In this document: positions 19,021 through 27,215 of the stretch, piece by piece
Position numbering within the stretch: the stretch's first letter is position 1
Layout of the letters: each line of letters starts with the position of its first letter
Source of the DNA: Gammaproteobacteria bacterium
GTDB taxonomy: Bacteria; Pseudomonadota; Gammaproteobacteria; Pseudomonadales; Pseudohongiellaceae
Direction: 5' to 3'
Length of the DNA: 64,000 nt
Assembly (NCBI GenBank): GCA_002711845.1
Contig: PASF01000001.1
Span: 124,001 to 188,000, forward strand
Position numbers and translations under genes: made by a program
Notes under the pieces: generated by a model
What the model was told of the DNA's origin: nothing
The model's database searches: none
The model's input: the letters and a program-made list of their open reading frames with translations, nothing else

Positions 19021-19079
19021 ATAACGCCCTTTTTTGATGCGTCAGACTTGCCTCACAGTTCCAGCACAAGGTCAGAACC

Positions 19080-20537
19080 ATGCTTTTCGCCATCCGCTTT
19101 TTCCCCGAAATCACCATCAAGACGCGCCCGGTGCGCCAACGTCTGATCAAGGCGCTCAGGCGGAATCTGAGGATTTTGCTCGGTCGTGTTGACTCGGGCA
19201 TCAGTGTAACCGGTGACTGGGATATTCTGGAAGTGGAAACCCATAGCGATGATGAAAATCTTGTCAGCCAGGTGGTGGAGATTCTGCGCAACACCCCGGG
19301 CATTTCCCTGATCAGCCAGGTAACCAAGCAACCTTTACCTGATTTTGAAGGCATTCTGGCGGCAATCCTGCCGTTTTATCAGGCGCAATTGCAGGGGCGC
19401 AGCTTTGCTGTGCGCAGCAAGCGGCAGGGCAATCACGACTTCAGCTCCATGGCGCTGGAGCGTTTTCTGGGGACCGCGCTGCTGAACCGTACCGGCGCCA
19501 CCCGTGTCGACCTGCAACAGCCAGAGGTCACCGTGCGCCTGGAGGTCCGTCAGCAGGTTCTGTTTGTGGTCACCCATCAATGGCGCGGGCTCGGGGGTTA
19601 TCCCATGGGCACCCAGGAGCCGGTGCTGTCTCTGATTTCCGGCGGCTTTGACTCGGCGGTATCGAGTTTCCTGTTCATGCGGCGGGGTATTCAGACGCAC
19701 TTTCTGTTCTTCAACCTGGGCGGCAAGGAGCACGAACTCGCGGTCAAGGAGGTTGCCCTGTATTTGTGGATGCGCTTTGGCTCGTCGCATCGGGTCAAGT
19801 TTGTCAGTGTGCCGTTTGAACCGGTGCTGAGTGAGATTCTGAACAAGGTCGACTCGGGTCTGATGGGTGTTGTACTCAAGCGCATGATGATCCGGGCTGC
19901 CGACAGGGTAGCCCGCGAGATGAAACTGTCGTCACTGGTGACCGGTGAATGTGTGGCGCAGGTGGCCAGTCAAACGCTGCCCAATCTGACCGTCATCGAT
20001 CAGGTGACCGACATGCTGATCCTGCGTCCGCTCATTGTGACCGACAAGCAGGACATCATCGATATGGCGCGCAAAATTGGCACCGAGCAGTTCTCCGCGC
20101 AGGTGCCGGAATATTGTGGCGTCATTTCGGTCAAACCCACCACCAGCGCCAAGCCTCAGCGAGTACTGGCAGAAGAGGCTGGCCTTGATGCTTCCCTGAT
20201 TGATGACGCCGTGGCCGAGCGGGAAGTGCAGATGATTGACCGGGTAGTGGAAGTGCTGGCACATCGGGATGTGGAGCCCGAGCAAATGGCCACAGTGCCG
20301 GACAGGGCCGTGGTGATTGATATACGGCATCCCAGCGAACAGGAGCGGGCGCCACTGCATTCCGATCAATTCGAAATAGCGGTGGTGCCGTTTTATCAGT
20401 TGGGCAGCCGGTTTGCGGCAATGGATGCATCCCGGCAGTACCTGCTGTATTGCGACAAGGGCATGATGAGCCGCCTGCACGCGTCCCACCTGAAGGACGC
20501 CGGCTACCGGAATGTGGCGGTGTACCGGCCCTCATGA
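19080..20537 (+). CDS. thiI: tRNA 4-thiouridine sulfurtransferase ThiI
   Basis: A 485-residue protein of the long, rhodanese-bearing ThiI type (E. coli 482). It makes 4-thiouridine at tRNA position 8 and helps form the thiazole of thiamine. An N-terminal ferredoxin-like/THUMP part (FFPEITIKTRPVR; about 1-165) precedes the PP-loop ATP pyrophosphatase domain with SGGFDS (187-192). Cys346 in PEYCGVIS and rhodanese Cys458 in LLYCDKGMMS correspond to the E. coli pair that forms the catalytic disulfide. Start ATG 19080 matches the family N-terminus. It diverges from glnA and converges on the HupE-like gene with 21 bases between. Confidence 0.96.
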   Translation: MLFAIRFFPEITIKTRPVRQRLIKALRRNLRILLGRVDSGISVTGDWDILEVETHSDDENLVSQVVEILRNTPGISLISQVTKQPLPDFEGILAAILPFYQAQLQGRSFAVRSKRQGNHDFSSMALERFLGTALLNRTGATRVDLQQPEVTVRLEVRQQVLFVVTHQWRGLGGYPMGTQEPVLSLISGGFDSAVSSFLFMRRGIQTHFLFFNLGGKEHELAVKEVALYLWMRFGSSHRVKFVSVPFEPVLSEILNKVDSGLMGVVLKRMMIRAADRVAREMKLSSLVTGECVAQVASQTLPNLTVIDQVTDMLILRPLIVTDKQDIIDMARKIGTEQFSAQVPEYCGVISVKPTTSAKPQRVLAEEAGLDASLIDDAVAEREVQMIDRVVEVLAHRDVEPEQMATVPDRAVVIDIRHPSEQERAPLHSDQFEIAVVPFYQLGSRFAAMDASRQYLLYCDKGMMSRLHASHLKDAGYRNVAVYRPS

Positions 20538-20558
20538 ACGCCACTGGAAAAGCGCGAG

Positions 20559-21689
20559 TTAACTCAGCAGATAGGGCAATGATCGTTCGGAAAGCCATAA
20601 AACCCCAAAGCCGGTAATAACGACGCCGCTGCTGACCAGCGTCAGGCGACGGCTCAGCCACTGCCTGTTCACTATCAGCAATACCGGCACCAGCACGGCA
20701 ACAATCACCAATTGACCGACTTCAACGCCGACGTTGAAGCTCAGCAGGCTGCTGACAAACAGATGGGTGGGCAACGACAGGTCACTGAGGACACCGGCAA
20801 ACCCGAAGCCATGAATCAGCCCGAAAGCAAAGGCGATTTTCCAGCCATGGCCACGAAACATCGGGAAGATGACGTTGAGTCCGGTGATCACCACAGACAA
20901 CGCTATCACCGACTCAACCAGCCGCGATGGCAGCACCACGACTTGCAATGTCGCCAGAATGAGGGTGATGGAGTGGGCGATGGTGAACGCGGTAACCACC
21001 TTGAGGATGTCGACAAACATTCGCTGGCCGGACGCGGGTGCCAATGTCTGTGGCGCCCGGCGAACAGTGCCGGCACCCAGAATAATCGGAATGATCAGCG
21101 CGCACAGGAACAGTATGTGATCCAGCCCGATCCAGATATGCCAAACCCCCTCCACCAGGAATGTCCACAGGTTGGCGAGTGCTGCGAAGCTGCCTGTGGT
21201 GCCCAGCTGATGCGTTGATTCTGACGGCGAGAACATGCGCAAAAAGGCCTCGCCGTTGTGGCTCAGGTTGAGTATGCCGCGGTGCGAGGCATCAATGTCA
21301 AACATCAGGCTGTAGTCGATGCGAAGTTCGCCGGGCACGTTGCAGTCGGCCGTGACCGGGAGGTACAGAAAGACGCCGGCATTGCGTTGTTCCAGCTGCA
21401 TCGGACCGCGCGTGAGTGTACATCCGGATCCGTTCATGGACAGTTGCAGCCTTGACCAGACATAGTCATTGATCGCTGCCTGGCGTTGCTGTATTTCGCC
21501 CCAGGTGATCTGGCGATCGAGGTTCTGGTCCAGGCCCACGGCGAGCTCCAGGTCACGCACGGCAATCAGCCAGTGTCCGGACACTTGCTCATTGACGACG
21601 TCAAGATCAAGGAAGCTGTCGCTCAGGCTGTGGCTGTAAGCCGACGTGGGTAACAACACAAGAAGGGCACAAAGAATACGCTTGATCAT
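20559..21689 (-). CDS. HupE/UreJ-like membrane protein with an EF-hand loop
   Basis: The 376-residue protein begins with a signal peptide (MIKRILCALLVLLPTSAYSH). A soluble domain of about 170 residues follows, then about six membrane helices. Helices carry His motifs characteristic of the HupE/UreJ_2 family: WHIWIGLDHILFL, FTIAHSITLIL and GLIHGFGFAG. A canonical 12-residue EF-hand loop, DQNLDRQITWGE, is at residues 54-65 of the soluble part. HupE/UreJ relatives are linked to nickel or other metal movement, but this subfamily has no settled function. I chose the ATG at 21689, which begins the signal peptide and overlaps the upstream stop as ATGA. It is the last gene of the DUF4331-TPR-HupE unit. 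Confidence 0.82.
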   Translation of the reverse strand: MIKRILCALLVLLPTSAYSHSLSDSFLDLDVVNEQVSGHWLIAVRDLELAVGLDQNLDRQITWGEIQQRQAAINDYVWSRLQLSMNGSGCTLTRGPMQLEQRNAGVFLYLPVTADCNVPGELRIDYSLMFDIDASHRGILNLSHNGEAFLRMFSPSESTHQLGTTGSFAALANLWTFLVEGVWHIWIGLDHILFLCALIIPIILGAGTVRRAPQTLAPASGQRMFVDILKVVTAFTIAHSITLILATLQVVVLPSRLVESVIALSVVITGLNVIFPMFRGHGWKIAFAFGLIHGFGFAGVLSDLSLPTHLFVSSLLSFNVGVEVGQLVIVAVLVPVLLIVNRQWLSRRLTLVSSGVVITGFGVLWLSERSLPYLLS

Positions 21690-22981
21690 CGCGATGGCTC
21701 CCGGAAGCTGTCCAGTGTGGCCTGTAATCTGACATCCTCCAGGCCGGTGGCAGCTTGCCACCGCCTGATGTCGTCGAGTGCGTCCAGGTCATGGTTCGCC
21801 GCTGCGGCCTGGGCCAGTAACAGCGCATCGGACGGTGCCTTTTGCAGTGACCAGTTGGCTTTTGCTGAACGAAGCGCTGCGTCGGGCTGGTCATTCAACG
21901 CCAGCGCAAACTGGGCAACCTCTTTATGTGGAATGGCCTCATTGCGCCTAAATGCCAGCTCAAATTCCTGCTCCAGCGAGGTGACAATGTCTGCTGCACG
22001 GGCCCTGTCAGAGTCGGCTCCGGTGGCGCGCAGTGCGCGGGCAAGCAGGATGTTCATTTCTGCGTTAGGCGTGTTTTGTGCGTCGGCGAGCAGCAAGGCA
22101 ATTACAGCAGCTGGCCGCCCCAGTTCCAGTAGCAGGGTGCTGTAATTGACGATCAGATAGGCATGAGTGGGCGCCAGGCGTAATGCCGCCTGATAGTAAC
22201 TTTCCGCCGTCGACGGGTCGCCCAGGCGATGCGCCACAACGGCGGCAGTGGTCATCAGTTCCAGATAATCCACGGTGTTAAGATTGGCGCCGGTGCCAAG
22301 CACCTGGGTCAGCCGGGACAGGGCATGTCGGGCGTTGCCGGTGACGCCGTCAAGCTGGGCCTGGCAATTGACGGACACCGCTTGCCGGGCGGCGCCGCGC
22401 AGCGCCTGGCAACTTTGTGCGACCAGCTCATGGTCGCCTGTCACCAGACCGATCTGCGACTGAATCATCAGTGCTTGCGTATAGAGTGGGCCGCTGCTGT
22501 CAACCTGGGCGCTGGTGACCTGCTGCAGTTGTGCCAATGCTGTCGTAAAGTTGTGGTTGTGCTGCAGCACGGCGGCCAGCAGGATATGATACATCGCGGG
22601 TCTGACGATATCCCTCGGCCAGCTTTGCAGTATCGACAGGGTGCGGCCGTAGGCGCGGGCCTCACCACTGGCCACGGCAACCTGATAGGCGTCCAGGGCC
22701 TGTTGCAGAATCTGGTCGTCGCTGATGGTGTCGGATGGCGAGCGCAACGCCTGCGCCCTGCGAATATCAGCGGACAGCGCTGCAAGCGCGACGGGCAACG
22801 TGTCCACGACCTGGTCGTTGCTGGTCGGGGTGAAGGGCTGCGCGATAGCGGCGGCGGGCAGCAAGGCGCTGCCATAAAAAATGGCCGCCAGCGTCACACC
22901 ACGGACGACCCGATAACAGGCCGGGACTAAGGTTTGGGGGAGTGGTTCGCTAGCAAAAAAACGGTTCGTCTGGGTATTCAT
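21686..22981 (-). CDS. TPR-repeat periplasmic protein of unknown function
   Basis: A 431-residue protein. A hydrophobic stretch at about residues 27-48 (GVTLAAIFYGSALLPAAAIA) follows a polar N-terminus and looks like a signal sequence. The rest is Ala/Leu-rich helices in roughly 34-residue steps. Recognisable TPR-like helices include AESYYQAALRLAPTHAYLIVNYSTLLLELGRP. No catalytic motif is seen. It lies between the DUF4331 and HupE-like genes, and its stop overlaps the HupE-like start (ATGA). Inference: a scaffold or adaptor for these partners. The name reflects fold only. Confidence 0.7.
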   Translation of the reverse strand: MNTQTNRFFASEPLPQTLVPACYRVVRGVTLAAIFYGSALLPAAAIAQPFTPTSNDQVVDTLPVALAALSADIRRAQALRSPSDTISDDQILQQALDAYQVAVASGEARAYGRTLSILQSWPRDIVRPAMYHILLAAVLQHNHNFTTALAQLQQVTSAQVDSSGPLYTQALMIQSQIGLVTGDHELVAQSCQALRGAARQAVSVNCQAQLDGVTGNARHALSRLTQVLGTGANLNTVDYLELMTTAAVVAHRLGDPSTAESYYQAALRLAPTHAYLIVNYSTLLLELGRPAAVIALLLADAQNTPNAEMNILLARALRATGADSDRARAADIVTSLEQEFELAFRRNEAIPHKEVAQFALALNDQPDAALRSAKANWSLQKAPSDALLLAQAAAANHDLDALDDIRRWQAATGLEDVRLQATLDSFREPSR

Positions 22982-23094
22982 GATCGTTCATAACCTGTTC
23001 TGGCAAGATCTGACTAATGACGGGCATTCCAGGAAAAAGCGGCACGTCCCTGCGCCGCTGTTCGTCCTCGTGCTCGAGTTTGGGTGGTCAGTTA

Positions 23095-24525
23095 CTACTG
23101 CACCGATGAGCCAGGCAGGGGGTCGTTCAGGTACGGAAACTCGTTCTTGAATTCCGCGGCACTGACCGTGGTCTGGTCGGTGAACGGCGCCGTTCTGTTA
23201 GGCGCCACCTCGGCGTCATCAACCAGCGCGCCCATCATGACCCGCAGTGCGATATCCACGACGTCGTCGCCCGGGCGGCGGCCATTGGGAAAACCTGCGG
23301 TATCGTTGGCCAGTACGCCCATATTCTGCTGATCAGCGGCGGGCTTGGGCGCGATGGATGTGTTCAGCCGCAACATCTCACTCCGGGGGAATGTGTCATT
23401 GGCGATCGACGCGGGCAGGTTCAGGCCGGGCACGCCGGTCACCGCCGCGATCACATCTGCGCGCGGGAAGTTTGTGGGCGCCTTGGCGCCGGCATCCGCA
23501 AACAGCAGTTCCAGCAGGAACGGCAGTGTTGGGTTCTCGACATAGTGCACAAACTGCGCGTCATTATGTGGATGGCTGCCATTGAATCTGTCCTTGTCGG
23601 GCAGGCCGATAATGAGCTCATTGACCAGAGGGAAGCCCAGTCGTGACACCTGCATCGGTTGCTGGTCGCCCATGTTCAGACTTGATGTTGTCCAGGCGCC
23701 GATTACTGCATCATCCTGGGTCAGGCAGGAGATCGGCACTTCCAGCGCCAGCGATGTGATGCTGGTGTCACCGACTGGATTGGCCACGGCATCTTCCGAG
23801 CCTAACGGGTTGAGGTTGACCAGATCGAATACCTGACCCAGATTGACGGCAAAGCCTTCATTGCGTTGTCCGACAAATACTCTGCCCGCCGTGCTGCAAT
23901 CGGGAATGCTCAGTGGGTAAATGTGCGAGCTGGCATACTGTGCATAGTCGGGTATGGACTTGGTCCCGATGTAATCGACCGGCTTGCGGAAGGTGGGGTC
24001 GCTGGTGTCAGCATTGACCGCCAGCTGTCGTTCGCCGGTGCGCCGATCACCGCGTATGACACTCAGCTGATATTCCTGCCGCGAGTTGACGTTGGCAGTA
24101 TCCGTGGCGCCCGGGCCGATGCCGCCGGCATTGATTAATGGGATGGGCACATCGACGCCGCCCACGGGCACTGCTGCACCTGCCAGGATGGTGGAGAAGT
24201 CGAAACTGAAGGTCATGTCCTCAATGGAATCGCCGTCGTTATCGATGTGGATTTCGTACAGGCCGGCAGTTTCCAGGTCAAAATAATTGGGCCCGCCGTA
24301 AGCCGCCTGCAGCGGGAAGTAGTTGGCGATGATGGTGACAAAATCTTCGCGTCCTTCTTCGTAGCTGCGGAACATATACAGATCCGTGGCATCCAGCCGG
24401 GGCATGCCAGCGATCATCGGTGCTTCGCGGTGGCTGGATGCGAGACTGAGCGCCGAGACGCTGGTGATCGCTGCCGCCAGTGCATAACGTGCCCATTTCG
24501 AGCGATTGATGGTAACGGTTTTCAT
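23095..24525 (-). CDS. DUF4331 family secreted protein
   Basis: A 476-residue exported protein with a signal peptide (about 1-29, NRSKWARYALAAAITSVSAL then SLAS). The DUF4331 hallmark SSHREAPMIAGMPRLDATDLYMFRSYE follows directly. An Asp-rich loop (EIHIDNDGDSIEDMTFSF) near residue 85 looks able to bind calcium. The C-terminal half has conserved pieces such as GRRPGDDVVDIALRVMMG, also typical of the family. Function is unknown in the family. ATG 24525 is chosen because AAGGAGTTAACT precedes it and it opens the signal peptide; an upstream in-frame start would add 17 unlikely residues. The TPR gene follows after 113 bases. Confidence 0.85.
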   Translation of the reverse strand: MKTVTINRSKWARYALAAAITSVSALSLASSHREAPMIAGMPRLDATDLYMFRSYEEGREDFVTIIANYFPLQAAYGGPNYFDLETAGLYEIHIDNDGDSIEDMTFSFDFSTILAGAAVPVGGVDVPIPLINAGGIGPGATDTANVNSRQEYQLSVIRGDRRTGERQLAVNADTSDPTFRKPVDYIGTKSIPDYAQYASSHIYPLSIPDCSTAGRVFVGQRNEGFAVNLGQVFDLVNLNPLGSEDAVANPVGDTSITSLALEVPISCLTQDDAVIGAWTTSSLNMGDQQPMQVSRLGFPLVNELIIGLPDKDRFNGSHPHNDAQFVHYVENPTLPFLLELLFADAGAKAPTNFPRADVIAAVTGVPGLNLPASIANDTFPRSEMLRLNTSIAPKPAADQQNMGVLANDTAGFPNGRRPGDDVVDIALRVMMGALVDDAEVAPNRTAPFTDQTTVSAAEFKNEFPYLNDPLPGSSVQ

Positions 24526-24930
24526 AGTTAACTCCTTGTGACGCGTTGTATTTTCTTCACAGGTTTTGAAAATCATACGATTGGTTTCCTTGTAAGTGAC
24601 TGTGAAGGTTGTCGTCGGTTCTGTTACGGCGGGGGGCGCGTCGATGGATTCTTATATTTGAACGAATGGCCGGTTTTACGACGAAACTGTGATGGACTCG
24701 TCAGAATGCGAAATGGCCGGGGTGATCCACTTCACAGTTTGGATAGACAGTCGCCGGTGGCTTGCATGGGGGCGCAGACCGGGGCAGGGACGGCCGGTTT
24801 GGGTCCCGGGCGCTGCAAATCGCTGTTTTGCGTCAGAACCGCGGGCGTAATGGAATTGTCAAGATAGCTGTAGTATAATCTCCCACCTTTTTTTCGGCAG
24901 TGCTCCCCCTTTCAGTAATAGGTGTCCCCA
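24526..24930. other. Divergent intergenic region, DUF4331 gene to typA (405 bp)
   Basis: No gene was found. On the minus-strand side is the strong DUF4331 ribosome site at 24526-24537. On the plus-strand side a TATAAT at 24874-24879 could be the typA -10, but no good -35 sits 16-18 bases upstream (TTGTCA is 12 bases away). The middle has several GC-rich stretches and no convincing hairpin-plus-T-run. Confidence 0.5.
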
Positions 24931-26757
24931 GTGATTGAGAAGATCCGCAATATCGCCATTATCGCCCACGTCGACCATGGCAAAACCACCCTGGTTGATA
25001 AACTCCTGCAGCAGTCCGGTACGCTGGGTGACCGCGGGGGTTCCGTCGAGCGCGTGATGGACTCAAATGACCAGGAAAAAGAGCGTGGTATCACCATTCT
25101 GGCCAAAAACACCGCGATTAACTGGAACGGCTACCACATCAATATCGTGGACACACCCGGACACGCCGATTTTGGTGGGGAAGTGGAGCGCGTCATGTCC
25201 ATGGTGGACAGCGTGCTGCTGCTGGTCGATGCGGTCGATGGCCCCATGCCGCAAACCCGTTTTGTGACCATGAAGGCCTTTGCTCAGGGTCTGCACCCGA
25301 TTGTCGTGATCAACAAGGTTGACCGCCCCGGCGCGCGCCCTGACTGGGTACTTAACGAAGTATTCGACCTGTTCGACCGCCTGGGCGCGACTGACGAGCA
25401 GCTGGATTTCCCGGTGATCTACGCCTCGGCGCTGAATGGTATCGCCGGCATGGAAGCTGACAGTCTGGCTGACGACATGACACCGCTGTTCCAGACCATC
25501 ATCGATAAAGTACCGCCACCCCCGGTAAACGCCGATGCGCCTTTCCAGATGCAGATCAGCGCCCTGGACTATAACAGCTATGTTGGCGTTATCGGTATCG
25601 GCCGTATTACTGGTGGGGTTGCCAAGCCCAATATGCAGGTGACCGTCATTGATAAGGATGGCGAGACCCGTAAGGGCAAGATTTTGCAGGTGAAAAGCCA
25701 TCTGGGCCTGGATCGTGTGGATGTGACCGAAGCCCGCGCCGGTGAAATCATCTGTATCACCGGTCTGGACAGGCTGAACATTTCCGACACCCTGTGTGAC
25801 CCTGATCATGTCGAGGCCATGACGCCACTGACGGTGGACCAGCCCACCATTACCATGACATTCCAGGTCAACGACTCGCCGTTCGCCGGTCGCGAAGGCA
25901 AATTTGTCACCACCCGTAATATCAGGGAGCGCCTGGATCGTGAATTGATCCACAACGTGGCGTTGCGTGTTGAGGAGGGCGACACCCCCGACAAGTACAA
26001 GGTATCGGGTCGTGGTGAATTGCACCTGTCAGTGCTGATTGAAACCATGCGTCGCGAAGGCTTCGAGCTGGCGGTATCGCGTCCGCAGGTGATCATGAAA
26101 GAAATTGACGGTGTGCTGAGTGAGCCGTTCGAAATCCTGATGATCGACTGTAACGAGGAGCATCAGGGGTCTATCATTGAAGAGCTGGGCCTGCGCCGCG
26201 CCGAGATGTCGGACATGCTGCCGGACGGCAAGGGCCGTGTACGCCTGACCTTTACCGTGCCGACCCGCGGACTGATTGGCTTCCGTTCGATGTTCCTGAG
26301 CATGACCTCGGGCACCGGCATGATGAACCATGTATTCGACCATTATGGTCCGGCCAAGGCCGGTGACCTGGCCGCCCGCAAAAATGGCGTGCTGGTCTCC
26401 ATGGTAACCGGTAAGGCGCTGGGCTACTCATTGTGGGCGTTGCAGGAACGTGGCCGGCTGTTTATTGAGCCCAACGTGGAAGTCTACGAGGGCATGATCA
26501 TCGGGCTGCACAGCCGCGATAATGATCTGGTCGTCAACCCGATCAAGGGCAAGCAGCTGACCAACGTCCGTGCGTCCGGCACCGATGAGAACATTGTTCT
26601 GACCCCGCCTGTACGGCACACGCTGGAGCAGGCAATGGAGTTTATCGATGAGGATGAGCTGGTTGAGATTACCCCGGCCAGCATCCGGATTCGCAAGAAG
26701 CATCTGACCGAGAGCGACCGCAAGCGCGCCAGCCGTGGTGGTTTGGCTCGCGGCTGA
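24931..26757 (+). CDS. typA: Ribosome-associated GTPase TypA/BipA
   Basis: A 608-residue translational GTPase (E. coli 607). The G domain shows AHVDHGKTT (G1), RGITI (switch I), [15 protein letters not shown] (G3) and [10 protein letters not shown] (G4). EF-G-like domains II, III and V follow, then the BipA-specific C-terminal domain ([28 protein letters not shown]). It binds ribosomes, helps 50S assembly and is needed at low temperature or under stress. Start: GTG 24931 gives [19 protein letters not shown], matching the family exactly; an earlier GTG at 24922 is less likely. It overlaps dtd by one base. Confidence 0.95.
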   Translation: MIEKIRNIAIIAHVDHGKTTLVDKLLQQSGTLGDRGGSVERVMDSNDQEKERGITILAKNTAINWNGYHINIVDTPGHADFGGEVERVMSMVDSVLLLVDAVDGPMPQTRFVTMKAFAQGLHPIVVINKVDRPGARPDWVLNEVFDLFDRLGATDEQLDFPVIYASALNGIAGMEADSLADDMTPLFQTIIDKVPPPPVNADAPFQMQISALDYNSYVGVIGIGRITGGVAKPNMQVTVIDKDGETRKGKILQVKSHLGLDRVDVTEARAGEIICITGLDRLNISDTLCDPDHVEAMTPLTVDQPTITMTFQVNDSPFAGREGKFVTTRNIRERLDRELIHNVALRVEEGDTPDKYKVSGRGELHLSVLIETMRREGFELAVSRPQVIMKEIDGVLSEPFEILMIDCNEEHQGSIIEELGLRRAEMSDMLPDGKGRVRLTFTVPTRGLIGFRSMFLSMTSGTGMMNHVFDHYGPAKAGDLAARKNGVLVSMVTGKALGYSLWALQERGRLFIEPNVEVYEGMIIGLHSRDNDLVVNPIKGKQLTNVRASGTDENIVLTPPVRHTLEQAMEFIDEDELVEITPASIRIRKKHLTESDRKRASRGGLARG

Positions 26758-27191
26758 TGATCGCGTTGATACAACGGGTCAACCATGCAAGCCTCCGGAT
26801 CGAGGGTGCTGAACATTGCGCCATCGGGCGGGGGCTTGTTGTTTTTCTGGGTATCGAAAAAACCGACTCGGTGGCAACGGGTGAGAAGCTGCTGCGTAAG
26901 GTGCTCAACTACCGGGTGTTTGCTGACAGTGACGGGCGCATGAACTGCAGTGTCTCGGACGCAGGGGGTGAGGTGATGCTGGTGTCGCAGTTTACGCTGG
27001 CAGCGACAACGGACAAGGGGCTGCGGCCGAGTTTTACCTCGGCGATGGCGCCGGCGGCAGCCCAGGTGTTGTATGACCACCTTGTGGCCTGGCTACAGGC
27101 TGAATTTCCACGGACCGTGACCGGCCAGTTTGGTGCCGACATGAAGGTGTTGCTGGAAAATGATGGCCCCGTCACCTTTAGCTTGCGCTAA
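26757..27191 (+). CDS. dtd: D-aminoacyl-tRNA deacylase
   Basis: A 144-residue DTD. It removes D-amino acids (and glycine from tRNA-Ala) from mischarged tRNA by RNA-based catalysis. Seen motifs are LIQRVNHASL at the start, the SQFTLAATTDKGLRPSFTSA segment carrying the DTD SQFTL signature, and the gly-cisPro-type NDGPVTFSL end. Length equals the E. coli enzyme (145). The ATG shares its A with the typA TGA, so it is co-translated. It is followed 24 bases later by the convergent TonB receptor gene. Confidence 0.95.
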   Translation: MIALIQRVNHASLRIEGAEHCAIGRGLVVFLGIEKTDSVATGEKLLRKVLNYRVFADSDGRMNCSVSDAGGEVMLVSQFTLAATTDKGLRPSFTSAMAPAAAQVLYDHLVAWLQAEFPRTVTGQFGADMKVLLENDGPVTFSLR

Positions 27192-27215
27192 AGCGTCGGG
27201 GGCCCTGACAAGCCG

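Larger units (their letters stand above)
18680..19079. other. glnA-thiI divergent intergenic region (400 bp)
   Basis: No gene was found. Reading toward glnA it holds two NtrC-type dyads (18976-19020), a sigma-54-like -24/-12 element (18786-18801) and a leader of about 95 bases. A 10-base tandem repeat (AGCCTGCATG, then AGCCTGCATA) occupies 18953-18972 next to the first dyad. The thiI side has only a weak AAGGTC ribosome site and no clear sigma-70 promoter. Confidence 0.7.

Noticed and set aside
24855..24879. TTGTCA...TATAAT as a typA promoter
   Set aside because: The spacer is only 12 bases; the TATAAT is noted, but the pair is not credible as a sigma-70 promoter.
25063..26025. 320-codon open frame antisense to typA
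   Set aside because: It is a shadow of a highly conserved gene; its product has no recognisable fold and no ribosome site.
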